The notes under the pieces: model-generated
Told to the model about the DNA's origin: nothing
The model's database searches: none
The model's input: only the letters and a program-made list of their open reading frames with translations
Part shown: positions 34,174-41,060 of the stretch, piece after piece
Layout of the letters: every line of letters starts with the position of its first letter
Numbering within the stretch: the stretch's first letter is position 1
Assembly (NCBI RefSeq): GCF_015751785.1
Contig: NZ_JADOTY010000001.1
Span: forward strand, 5,456,001-5,520,000
Direction: 5' to 3'
DNA length: 64,000 nucleotides
Source: Micromonospora vinacea
GTDB lineage: Bacteria > Actinomycetota > Actinomycetes > Mycobacteriales > Micromonosporaceae
Translations under genes and position numbers: made by a program

Positions 34174-34329
34174 TTACCTCGACGGCTCCCCGACGCGCAG
34201 GCGCGCCCAGTTGGCCAGGTCCCGCAGCAGTTGCCCGTCGTGGGTGGCGACGACGACGGCGGCACTCGTGCCGCGGATAGCCGCGGTCAACTCCTTGGCC
34301 ACGCTCGACGACAGATGGTTGGTCGGGCT
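34174..34329 (-). pseudogene. C-terminal remnant of an ABC-F type ATP-binding protein
   Basis: Read on the minus strand, 34329 to the TAA at 34174 translates as SPTNHLSSSVAKEL, then AVVVATHDGQLLRDLANW and GEPSR. PTNHL is the tail of the Walker B block (DEPTNHL) and VVVATHD contains the switch His of ABC ATPases, the pattern of the last 50 residues of ABC-F proteins. All upstream parts (Walker A, signature) are absent; homology stops abruptly at about 34329. ABC-F proteins act on ribosomes, some giving antibiotic resistance. This copy cannot function. Confidence 0.75.
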
Positions 34330-34431
34330 ACAAGATCTTCCAGAAGAAGCAAGACGACTGCACGAAGGTACTACTCAAGGTCTGACCGGGCCAGAGGCCC
34401 GCCGACGGCAGAACCTTCCGCGTTCCCTGTG

Positions 34432-34458
34432 GAGCTGATGTCGTAAACGAATCAGCCC
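34432..34458. repeat. Direct repeat, copy 1 (partner at 34593-34620)
   Basis: GAGCTGATGTCG-AAACGA-TCAGC-type sequence, itself a weak palindrome (GCTGA...TCAGC). The second copy lies 161 bases downstream on the other side of the long hairpin. Confidence 0.55.
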
Positions 34459-34513
34459 TGCCGGTAACCCCCTGCCAGCACCCCGTGCCGGCTGCGGCCC
34501 TCGAAAGCGGTGT

Positions 34514-34575
34514 CGCCGAAGATCTTGGAAGGAGATTGCCCCTTCGGGGGGCCAAATCTTCCAAGATCTTCGGCG
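34514..34575. repeat. Long hairpin with TTCG tetraloop
   Basis: The outer 17 bases of each arm (CGCCGAAGATCTTGGAA at 34514-34530 and its complement at 34559-34575) pair perfectly; the inner part pairs imperfectly, and CCCC-TTCG-GGGG closes the loop at 34539-34550. A UUCG loop closed by C-G is exceptionally stable in RNA. Confidence 0.7.
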
Positions 34576-34592
34576 AGAGGTCGGCCCGATGG

Positions 34593-34620
34593 GCGCTGAT
34601 GTCGGCAAACGATTCAGCTC
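34593..34620. repeat. Direct repeat, copy 2 (partner at 34432-34458)
   Basis: GCGCTGATGTCGGCAAACGA followed by TTCAGCTC; about 23 of 27 positions match the copy at 34432-34458. Confidence 0.55.
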
Positions 34621-34746
34621 CAAAGGAGCGATCACGATCTCCCACGGCCACGCCTGTCGCTCTGCGTGCAACATCGCGCTGACAGCTTCGGGCGAACACC
34701 TTCCTGGACGCGACACGAGGTGGGCGCGGGTAATTCCAGAGTGCGG

Positions 34747-35160
34747 TTACCGCCGAGGGCGGGGCAGGAGGGCGATCAACGCGGCCGCCACGGCCACGTG
34801 CGTCGCACCGAGGGCGAGCTTGGCGCCGCCGGTGGCCTCGACGCTGAGCACGGGGACGAAGGACAGCACCGTCACGACGATGGCCAGCGAGATCCAGACC
34901 GGTCGAGCGACCCGGGTGGCGAACCGCTCCAGCAGCGCCAGCACCGCCCAGCCGAGCAGGGCGGCGACAAGGGCGATCATGACGATCGCACCGGCCCCGA
35001 TGACGGTGGCGGGCTGGCCCGGGCTCTCGACGGTGTAGTCGACGCCGGCCAGCGCACCGACTGCCCAGATGGCCAGGGGGGCCACGACGGCGGCGGCGAC
35101 GCCGAGGGCGCGGCGGCGCAGTGGTGAGGGCGCGGGGGTCGTGACGGTGGCAGCGCTCAT
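34747..35160 (-). CDS. DUF6069 family membrane protein
   Basis: A 137-aa protein with four predicted helices (about 18-40, 52-76, 86-106, 111-132) and a short VDYTV loop after helix 1. This layout fits DUF6069, a family of unknown function common in actinobacteria. CGAGGAG lies upstream of ATG 35160. It lies 75 bases after a MarR gene on the same strand, with tandem TAGTTCCGA motifs in the gap, so it is likely controlled by that regulator. Confidence 0.85.
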   Translation of the reverse strand: MSAATVTTPAPSPLRRRALGVAAAVVAPLAIWAVGALAGVDYTVESPGQPATVIGAGAIVMIALVAALLGWAVLALLERFATRVARPVWISLAIVVTVLSFVPVLSVEATGGAKLALGATHVAVAAALIALLPRPRR

Positions 35161-35202
35161 GACGGCTCCTCGTTCAGGGAAACGAACGAGTACGACCGTA
35201 GC

Positions 35203-35234
35203 AGATAGTCTTGTTCGGAACTATCTTTCTCGGA
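35203..35234. promoter_or_regulatory. Inverted and direct repeats before the DUF6069 gene
   Basis: AGATAGT (35203-35209) pairs with ACTATCT (35220-35226), and TCGGAACTA occurs twice, at about 35215-35223 and 35230-35238, 15 bases apart. The cluster lies in the gap between the MarR gene and the DUF6069 gene, partly inside the MarR 3' end. It is a plausible MarR operator over an AT-richer promoter. Confidence 0.45.
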
Positions 35235-35235
35235 A

Positions 35236-35712
35236 CTAACAGCCGGAGCGGGCGCCCGGCGCGTACGGGGAGGTGTTGGCCAGCGGCCCGCCCACCAGCG
35301 CCAGGAGAGCCCGCAGGAACGCCTCCCGGTCCTGTTCGGGCAGAGTTGCCAGCAGGTCGTCCTGGATGCGCCGGACCACCTGTTGCGCCTGCTCCAGCAC
35401 CTGCTCCCCCGCCGGAGTCACAGCGACCAGCCGGGCCCGTCGGTCGGTTGGCGCCGGACGGCGCTCGGCCAGCCCGGCCCGCTCCAACTGGTCGAGCGTC
35501 ACGACCATCGTGGTCTTGTCCACACCGCACCGCTCACCGATCTCACGCTGGGTCAGCTCACCGGTGTGGGCCTGCGCCAGCACGTAGTGCGCCCGCGGCG
35601 AGATGCCCAGCTCGGCCAGCCCGGCGGCGTGCTCGGTCTGCAACGCGTGACTCGCCCAGGAGAGCAGGAACAACAGGTCCGGCGGGCCATCGGAGGGCGT
35701 GCAGGAGGTCAT
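35236..35712 (-). CDS. MarR family transcriptional regulator
   Basis: A 158-aa MarR repressor. HTH: LTQREIGERCGVDKTTMVVTLDQLE; wing: PAPTDRRARLVAVTPAG with the conserved D-R-R. The N-terminal CTPSDGPPDLL extension is short. It is followed by the DUF6069 membrane protein gene on the same strand, with repeat motifs in the 75-base gap. Ligand unknown. Confidence 0.9.
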   Translation of the reverse strand: MTSCTPSDGPPDLLFLLSWASHALQTEHAAGLAELGISPRAHYVLAQAHTGELTQREIGERCGVDKTTMVVTLDQLERAGLAERRPAPTDRRARLVAVTPAGEQVLEQAQQVVRRIQDDLLATLPEQDREAFLRALLALVGGPLANTSPYAPGARSGC

Positions 35713-35764
35713 GCGCCGAGGCTAGCAAGATCCTCCGCAAGGAGACTGTTCGCGCGGCGGACGA

Positions 35765-36289
35765 TCAGAGCCGCTGGTAGACGCCGCGCTCGCGGGTGAG
35801 CAACTGCTCGTCGATCAGGTACCGGCGCAGTGTCACGTGATCCGACCCTCCCGCGACGCACCACGGCTTGAGCGCGTCGTCGACGGCCCGCTCCGGATAG
35901 CGGATGCCCGGCTCGAACGACCGCTCGGCGATGTGGGCGAGCAGGACCCGCCGCCGGCTCGGCTGCGCCGGCAGACTCACCAGGACGCCCGCGCGCAGGA
36001 AGGTCCGCAGCACCGGGTCGGCTCCGGGCTCGGCGTCGTCGGTGGGGCGGCCGTCGCGCGCGGTGGCCCGCAGCGACGCCTCGTCGGCCGCGAGCGCGCC
36101 GTCCGCGCCGGTGACGAGGCCCGCGTCGGTGAGCCGGCGAACCCCGGTGAGCACCACCCGCGCCGGCAGGCCGGTCCGCTCGGCGGCCTCGGTCGCGCTG
36201 GTCGCACCCAGCACGATCGCCGCGAAGATCCGTCGCCGTCCGTCGTCGGCCAGGGCCCCGGCCAGCGCATGCGCAGTCACGCCGGTCAC
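35765..36289 (-). CDS. DUF2087 domain protein with N-terminal winged-helix region
   Basis: A 174-aa protein. Residues 1-65 look like an ArsR-type winged helix (RRRIFAAIVLGATSATEAAERTGL). The last 75 residues match DUF2087: RRVLLAHIAERSFEPGIRYPERAVDDALKPW and DHVTLRRYLIDEQLLTRERGVYQR. DUF2087 proteins are predicted transcription factors. Start GTG 36289 directly follows GGAAGG; a second GTG at 36280 has better spacing. It lies 64 bases after the MarR gene on the same strand. Confidence 0.85.
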   Translation of the reverse strand: MTGVTAHALAGALADDGRRRIFAAIVLGATSATEAAERTGLPARVVLTGVRRLTDAGLVTGADGALAADEASLRATARDGRPTDDAEPGADPVLRTFLRAGVLVSLPAQPSRRRVLLAHIAERSFEPGIRYPERAVDDALKPWCVAGGSDHVTLRRYLIDEQLLTRERGVYQRL

Positions 36290-36353
36290 CCTTCCATCAG
36301 CGGTACGCGGACCGCCACGCGATTTCCAGCCCGCTCAGTCGGCGGCGGTCCGC

Positions 36354-36869
36354 TCAGTCGGTCTGCGGCGCGCTCTGCGGCTGCTCGGCGACGAGCAGCA
36401 CCCGGCGCAGCAGGTCGGAGAGGTGTCGCCGCTCGGTGGCGGTGAGCGCGCCGAGCAGGCGGTGCTCCTCGGCGCCCTGGATCTCCATCGCCCCGCGCCA
36501 GGCGGCCTGACCCGCCTCGGTGAGCGCCACGTCGACGCGCCGACGGTCGACTGTCGACGGAATCCGGCGTACGAAATCCCGCCGCAGCAGCGCGTCCACC
36601 CGCGCCGTGATGGACGCGGGCGCCATCGCAAGGTCCGCGGCGAGGTCCGAGGGTGCCGCCCGACCACCGCGGCCGGCCAGGGCGTGCAGCGTGTCGTACT
36701 CGTGGGCCGACAGGTCGAGATCGACCAGGACCCGCTCCTTGACGGTCCGCAGATGCCGGGTCAGCCGGATCATCCTGGTCACCGCCCCCTCGACGTCCGC
36801 GTCGAGGTCGGGCACCACGGGCAGCCAGCGTTCGATGTGCCGGTCGACGGCGTCCGGGGTGGTGGTCAC
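36354..36869 (-). CDS. MarR family transcriptional regulator
   Basis: A 171-aa MarR repressor. HTH: APSDLAADLAMAPASITARVDALL; wing: IPSTVDRRRVDVALTEAG. The N-terminus (about 35 residues) is longer than usual and acidic. It is divergent from the MFS exporter gene at 36938. The 68-base gap contains three direct repeats spaced 15 bp (36893-36930), which likely form the operator. Such MarR-MFS pairs usually control drug or metabolite efflux. Confidence 0.9.
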   Translation of the reverse strand: MTTTPDAVDRHIERWLPVVPDLDADVEGAVTRMIRLTRHLRTVKERVLVDLDLSAHEYDTLHALAGRGGRAAPSDLAADLAMAPASITARVDALLRRDFVRRIPSTVDRRRVDVALTEAGQAAWRGAMEIQGAEEHRLLGALTATERRHLSDLLRRVLLVAEQPQSAPQTD

Positions 36870-36892
36870 CGCGCCAGTTTAACTCGGCACCA

Positions 36893-36930
36893 AAATATTC
36901 ATTGCCGAAATATTCGATGTCGAAGTATCT
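36893..36930. promoter_or_regulatory. Three 8-bp direct repeats with 15-bp period
   Basis: AAATATTC at 36893-36900 and 36908-36915, then the variant AAGTATCT at 36923-36930, each 15 bp apart. TTCGA-TG-TCGAA (36913-36924) forms a perfect palindrome across the second repeat. The region is strikingly AT-rich and includes the -10 region for the MFS gene. Confidence 0.65.
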
Positions 36931-36937
36931 TCTGATC

Positions 36938-38170
36938 ATGGCTCACCCACTGCGCGACCACTCCTTCCGGCTGCTCTTCCTGGGCCGCACCATCTCCGCT
37001 CTCGGCGACGCGGTGGTGCCTGCCGCCCTGGCGCTGGCAGTCCTGCGAGCCACCGGTTCGACCAGCGCGCTGGCCGTCGTCCTCGCCGCGGCGGTCGTCC
37101 CCCGGCTGGTCCTCCTGCCGTTCGGCGGTGTGGTGGCCGACCGGTTCGACGCCCGCCGGGTCGCCCTCCTGGCCGACCTGGTCCGCTGCGCGACGCAACT
37201 CGCGGTCGGCGTGGAACTGCTCGGCGGCGACCCGTCGCTGACCACAGTGGTGGTGGCGTCCGCGCTCGGCGGCACCGCCTCGGCGTTCGCCATTCCGACC
37301 GCGTCTCCGCTGGTCGCCGGCACCGTCGAGCCGGCCGACCGGCAGCGGGCCAACGCCCTGATGGGGATCACCGCCAACACCAGCCGCCTCGCCGGGCCGG
37401 CGCTGGCCGGCGCGCTGATCTGGGCCGCCGGGCCCGGCTGGGCGTTCATCCTGGACGGCGCGTCGTTCGCGCTCAGCGCCACGCTGCTCGCGCTGGTGCG
37501 GGTCCGCCACGTGCCGGTGCCCCGCCGTTCCGTCCTCGCCGACCTGCGGCACGGCTTCGGCGAGGTACGCGCCCGCGACTGGTTCTGGACCAGCCTGCTC
37601 GGGCACGGCGTGTGGAACGGCGCCGCCGCCGTGCTGATGACCCTCGGGCCGGCCGTCGCCATCGAGCGCCTGGGCGGCGAGACGACCTGGGTGCTGCTGT
37701 TGCAGGCCGGCGCGATCGGGATGCTCACCGGATCACTGCTGGCCGGGCGGGTCCGACTGCACCGGCCGGTGCTGCTGGCCAACCTCGGGCTGGCCTGCTA
37801 CGCCGCGCCGCTGTTCCTGCTCGCCGTCGCCGCGCCCGCCCCCGCGGTGATCGCCGCCTACGCGGTGGCGCTGACCGCCCTCGGTTACCTCAACCCGGTG
37901 TGGGAAACCGTCGTGCAGCACCACTTCCCGCCGGAGGTCCTGGCCCGGGTCACCTCGTACGACTGGCTGGTGTCGCTGGGCGCCATGCCGCTGGGTTACG
38001 CGCTGGCGCCGTTGGCCGCCGACGCGTTCGGCGCACCGGTGCCGCTGGCCGTGGCGGGCCTGCTGGTCCTCGCCTCCTGCGCGGGAACCGCGCTCGTGCC
38101 CGGCGTACGCCGACTCACCTGGCCGGCGACCCCGCAACCGCAACCGGCCGAACCCACCGTCGTCCGTTGA
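36938..38170 (+). CDS. MFS transporter (enterobactin-exporter-like)
   Basis: A 410-aa, 12-helix major facilitator of the MFS_3 type, predicted drug or siderophore exporter. FRLLFLGRTISALGDAVVPAAL opens helix 1 and GGVVADRFDARRV is the conserved loop 2-3 motif. ATG 36938 has no ribosome site and follows the AT-rich repeat region closely, so the mRNA may be leaderless; an ATG at 36917 is an alternative. It is divergent from the MarR gene that probably represses it. A strong hairpin follows at 38219. Confidence 0.92.
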   Translation: MAHPLRDHSFRLLFLGRTISALGDAVVPAALALAVLRATGSTSALAVVLAAAVVPRLVLLPFGGVVADRFDARRVALLADLVRCATQLAVGVELLGGDPSLTTVVVASALGGTASAFAIPTASPLVAGTVEPADRQRANALMGITANTSRLAGPALAGALIWAAGPGWAFILDGASFALSATLLALVRVRHVPVPRRSVLADLRHGFGEVRARDWFWTSLLGHGVWNGAAAVLMTLGPAVAIERLGGETTWVLLLQAGAIGMLTGSLLAGRVRLHRPVLLANLGLACYAAPLFLLAVAAPAPAVIAAYAVALTALGYLNPVWETVVQHHFPPEVLARVTSYDWLVSLGAMPLGYALAPLAADAFGAPVPLAVAGLLVLASCAGTALVPGVRRLTWPATPQPQPAEPTVVR

Positions 38171-38218
38171 TCCGATCGATCGTCGGTGCGCGACGGCCGA
38201 CGTCCGGCCCACCCACGA

Positions 38219-38250
38219 CGGAGGCTCCCGGCCGATGCCGGGAGCCTCCG
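38219..38250. terminator. Bidirectional hairpin terminator
   Basis: A perfect 14-bp stem (38219-38232 with 38237-38250) and a 4-base loop lie between the convergent MFS and DUF397 stops. Confidence 0.8.
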
Positions 38251-38264
38251 TGCGATGTGGTCGG

Positions 38265-38456
38265 TCAGCCGGCGTCGCGGGTCATCGCGACGAAGTTACG
38301 CCACGACTGCGGGCTGAAGGTCAGCGTGCCGCCGTCGCGGTCCTTCGTGTCACGGACCAGGACCACGCCCGGAAGGTTGTCGGCAACCTCGACACAGTTG
38401 CCACCGTTGCCGCCGCTCTTCGTGCTCTTCCGCCACCGCGCACCGGTCATGTCCAT
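38265..38456 (-). CDS. DUF397 domain protein
   Basis: A 63-aa DUF397 protein: WRKSTKSGGNGGNCVEVAD, then VVLVRDTKDRDGGTLTFSP and WRNFV cover the whole family domain. DUF397 proteins pair with the adjacent XRE regulator in actinobacteria and are thought to act as its partner or antagonist in developmental control. ATG 38456 or 38450 overlaps the XRE gene stop (38447), giving translational coupling. Confidence 0.92.
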   Translation of the reverse strand: MDMTGARWRKSTKSGGNGGNCVEVADNLPGVVLVRDTKDRDGGTLTFSPQSWRNFVAMTRDAG

Positions 38457-39214
38457 GATGCTGCCGCTTCTCTGAGGAGTTCCAACGAACGCCCTCGGGG
38501 CAGGGCCTCGCCGCGAATACGTTCCCACCGTCGTTCCAGGCTAACAAGATCCGACGTTTGATCGAGGATCTGCGCCCGTGCCGCGCTGTCGACGTGCGCG
38601 ACCCGCGACCCGTCCGGCATGTCGGCGATGGTGAACGGTCCGTCGAGCCCCGGGTAGCTGGGCGCGTCCGCCGGGACGATGTGCAGTTGCACGGAGCCCG
38701 CCTCGGCGTGCCCGAGCAGGCGCGCCAGTTGCACCGCCATCAACGCCCGGTCGTCACCGACGCGCCGCCTCAGCACCCCCTCGTCCAGCACGGCGATCAG
38801 CAACGGGCCGCCGCCCCGGCCGATGATCGCCTGCCGGTTGATCCGCGCCTCGGCGAACTCGGCGACCGCCTCCGGTGTCAGCACCCCGCCGGCCAGGGTC
38901 GCCCGGGCGTACGCCTCGGTCTGCAGCAGCCCGGGCACCCACGTCAGCTCGAACGACCGCAGCGTCACGGCTTCGCGTTCGAGGTCGACCCACGGCCGGA
39001 ACCACACCGGCTCGCGGCGACGGACCACGTCCGGCCACAGCGCGTCGGCGTCCTTCGCCAGCAGCCCTGCCACCGTCGCCCGGTGTCGGCTCTGGGGAAT
39101 GTGCCCCGGGTTTGCCCACCTGGCGACGGTCTTCGGATGCACACCGAGTTGACCTGCGAGGCTCTCGGCGGTGTGACCCGCAGCGGCCAGCGCCGCGACA
39201 AAGGCGTGGTTCAT
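38447..39214 (-). CDS. XRE family regulator with DUF5753 domain
   Basis: A 255-aa protein. The HTH spans about 10-60 (HTAESLAGQLGVHPKTVARW), and the rest is the DUF5753 domain with FELTWVPGLLQTEAYARATL and PSYPGLDGPFTIADMPDGSRVAHVD. This is the standard partner of DUF397 proteins (WhiJ/BldB-type systems). GGGAGGG precedes ATG 39214. A long in-frame extension upstream is not coding. It is divergent from two small genes at 39333 and 39428. Confidence 0.93.
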   Translation of the reverse strand: MNHAFVAALAAAGHTAESLAGQLGVHPKTVARWANPGHIPQSRHRATVAGLLAKDADALWPDVVRRREPVWFRPWVDLEREAVTLRSFELTWVPGLLQTEAYARATLAGGVLTPEAVAEFAEARINRQAIIGRGGGPLLIAVLDEGVLRRRVGDDRALMAVQLARLLGHAEAGSVQLHIVPADAPSYPGLDGPFTIADMPDGSRVAHVDSAARAQILDQTSDLVSLERRWERIRGEALPRGRSLELLREAAASWT

Positions 39215-39332
39215 GCCGTCCCTCCCCTGGAACAAAACCGCTGCACCGAGAAGATTAGTTAACGCTGTGTGTTTGTCCAGCAACCCCCGGCAAAGTGCGG
39301 TGTAGACGGCGCTGCAACGAGGAGGAGAAGCT
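39215..39332. promoter_or_regulatory. Divergent promoter region of the XRE/DUF397 cluster
   Basis: A 118-base gap between divergent starts contains an AT-rich patch with GTTAAC near 39258 and GAAGATTAG beside it, the probable promoter/operator. No perfect long dyad is visible. Confidence 0.35.
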
Positions 39333-39428
39333 GTGCAGAACGAGTTGTTCGTGAGGCGCGACGGCGTGCAGGTCCTGCCCCCCACGTCCACACCGGACCG
39401 GCGTCGCGCAATCGTGGCGGTGAGCTGA
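39333..39428 (+). CDS. 31-aa small protein beside XRE/DUF397
   Basis: GTG 39333 follows GAGGAGAAG, a strong ribosome site, and encodes 31 residues (QNELFVRRDGVQVLPPTSTP in the first part, RRRAIVAVS at the end). Its TGA shares its A with the ATG of the next gene at 39428, so both are coupled. I recall small basic proteins at this place in similar actinobacterial clusters, without known function. Confidence 0.6.
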   Translation: MQNELFVRRDGVQVLPPTSTPDRRRAIVAVS

Positions 39429-39673
39429 TGCCCGAGCGTCCGAAGCACTCCCCGTTGCGACCGTCGTGGCGCTGCCCGGTCTGCGGCATCCTGTGGCCGT
39501 GCTCGGCCGCGAAGCTGCGCCTGCTCGGCGAGTACCGCGGGGATCGGCCGGGCCTGTTGATCCACCTGGCGAAGGTCCAGGAGACAGCCGAGGTCGACCT
39601 CGCCAAGCTCAACCCGGACGTCGCGCTGCCCGACCTGACCCCGCGCTTCGTCGGCTGGGCGGAAACCCGCTGA
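39428..39673 (+). CDS. 81-aa protein with CxxC motif
   Basis: An 81-aa protein beginning MPERPKHSPLRPSWRCPVC. Cys residues in CPVCGILWPC could bind zinc. A helical middle (KLRLLGEYRGDRPGLLIHLAKV) and PDLTPRFVGW end follow. Related short proteins near XRE/DUF397 genes are sometimes labelled flavin reductase, but there is no flavin fold here. It is coupled to the 31-aa gene by a one-base stop/start overlap. Confidence 0.75.
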   Translation: MPERPKHSPLRPSWRCPVCGILWPCSAAKLRLLGEYRGDRPGLLIHLAKVQETAEVDLAKLNPDVALPDLTPRFVGWAETR

Positions 39674-39776
39674 CCCAGCGTCAGACCCCCGAGCGGGGCA
39701 CGGACGGGTCTGTGCGAGGCAGCGCGATGCGAGAGACTGACGGCGTGACGACCCGCCCCGGGATGAGGCCGGCCAG

Positions 39777-41060
39777 ATGAGCCGCCCATTCAGGATTGTC
39801 GTCGCCGTGCTCGCCACGGTGGCCGCCGCGCTGCTGTACCTGAGCGTCACCGTCAAGGTCCGCTCGATGGCGGAGCCGATCACCTTCACGCGCACCGCCG
39901 TTGACTTCCCGACCCTCGTCGCGAAGGGGTACGTCTTCTTCGCCCCCCTCGACCCCACGACCGCCCCGATGATGGACGCGGTGGCGCCGCTGATCCGTTG
40001 GGTCGTGATCCTGCTGATCGGGGTGTCGACGTACCTGGCCTGCGGCCTCGTCACCCGACGGACGCACCCGTTCGTCGCGGCGATGACCGGCGCGGCCGCC
40101 GCCCTCACCGCCACGGCGATCGGGGACCTGCTCTGGTGGGCCACCTTCGTGCTCCGTGTCCACACCTCCCCCACCGGCTGGTACGCCAACGAGGCACTGG
40201 ACCACTCCACGCTTCTCGCCAGCGCGCACCTGACGCTGACCGGCTGGACGTCCGACGCCCTCTTCTTCGGCTGTCTGTTCGCGGGCATGAACGCATCCCT
40301 GGTGGGTTGCACCAGCTTGGCGATACTGCTGCTGGACCGGCTGAACAAAGACACCGAAGAAGGTGAAGACGAGGCCCCGGACGCGGTCGACGACGAGGCT
40401 CAGGGATCGGTTGACGACATCGAGCCGGCAGCGTGGGTTCCGCTGATCGGCGACGTGCGGGGACGCAGCGCGAACCTTGCCCTGGCCGGTGTCCTTCCGG
40501 TGCTGGTGCTCATGCTGGTCAACGGCACCCAGGCGGTCTGGGACAGCTATTCCGAAAGAGGATTCCTGACGTTGCTCAGGGTGTTCCTGTATCGCCCCGC
40601 CCTGTCCGCGCCGCCACGCGGACGCGATGACGTGGAGTACCGGCTGACTCACGAGGCCGAGCTGAATCCGCTGTCGATGGACGTGTGGGCGCACAGGTCG
40701 GTGCTCGCCGTCGCCCTGCTTCTGGTGTTGTGGCTCCTGCTCTGGGCGCTGCTCTCCGGCCTGCCGAACTCCGGGCATCGCCTCGGGCTCGTGGTCGTCT
40801 GCTGGGGTGCCACGATCGCGGCGTCCGCGCTGACCGCGACGTCCGACGTCCTGGCCGACTGTGCGGTTGCGGACTCCCCCACCGGCTGCGCGCCCTGGCA
40901 GTCCCTGGGCCTGCAATTGACCTCCGCGCTGCGCTTCGGCGCGGCCTGGGGTTGGCTCGTCGCGCTGCCCGTGCTGCTGGCCCGTCGGCTCCTCGACACC
41001 GACACGTCCACCGACACGTCCACTGATTCGCGGGAGACTCCGGTCCATGAGTCCACGTAA
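39777..41060 (+). CDS. Multi-pass membrane protein of unknown function
   Basis: A 427-aa protein with about 8 predicted helices (about 7-25, 75-95, 103-125, 160-185, 230-250, 315-335, 343-362, 385-402). The second outside loop carries the motif WWATFVLRVHTSPTGWYANEALDHS. A highly acidic cytosolic loop lies at about 190-215 (TEEGEDEAPDAVDDEAQG) and the C-terminus is a Thr/Asp-Ser repeat (DTDTSTDTSTD). I do not recognise the family. The next gene overlaps it by 14 bases, and the two very likely form one system. Confidence 0.75.
   Translation: MSRPFRIVVAVLATVAAALLYLSVTVKVRSMAEPITFTRTAVDFPTLVAKGYVFFAPLDPTTAPMMDAVAPLIRWVVILLIGVSTYLACGLVTRRTHPFVAAMTGAAAALTATAIGDLLWWATFVLRVHTSPTGWYANEALDHSTLLASAHLTLTGWTSDALFFGCLFAGMNASLVGCTSLAILLLDRLNKDTEEGEDEAPDAVDDEAQGSVDDIEPAAWVPLIGDVRGRSANLALAGVLPVLVLMLVNGTQAVWDSYSERGFLTLLRVFLYRPALSAPPRGRDDVEYRLTHEAELNPLSMDVWAHRSVLAVALLLVLWLLLWALLSGLPNSGHRLGLVVVCWGATIAASALTATSDVLADCAVADSPTGCAPWQSLGLQLTSALRFGAAWGWLVALPVLLARRLLDTDTSTDTSTDSRETPVHEST

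Larger units (their letters stand above)
34330..34746. other. Rearranged non-coding stretch with repeats
   Basis: No intact gene is seen. On the plus strand a frame that ends at the TGA near 34386 reads GYKIFQKKQDDCTKVLLKV, which looks like the end of a lost gene with AT-richer codons than its surroundings. After it come two copies of a 27-28-base motif (34432 and 34593) and the long hairpin at 34514-34575. The stretch separates the ABC-F remnant from the DUF6069 gene. Confidence 0.5.

Noticed and set aside
38447-40354. 635-aa extension of the XRE regulator
   Set aside because: The part above 39214 is antisense to other genes; a GGGAGGG site marks ATG 39214.
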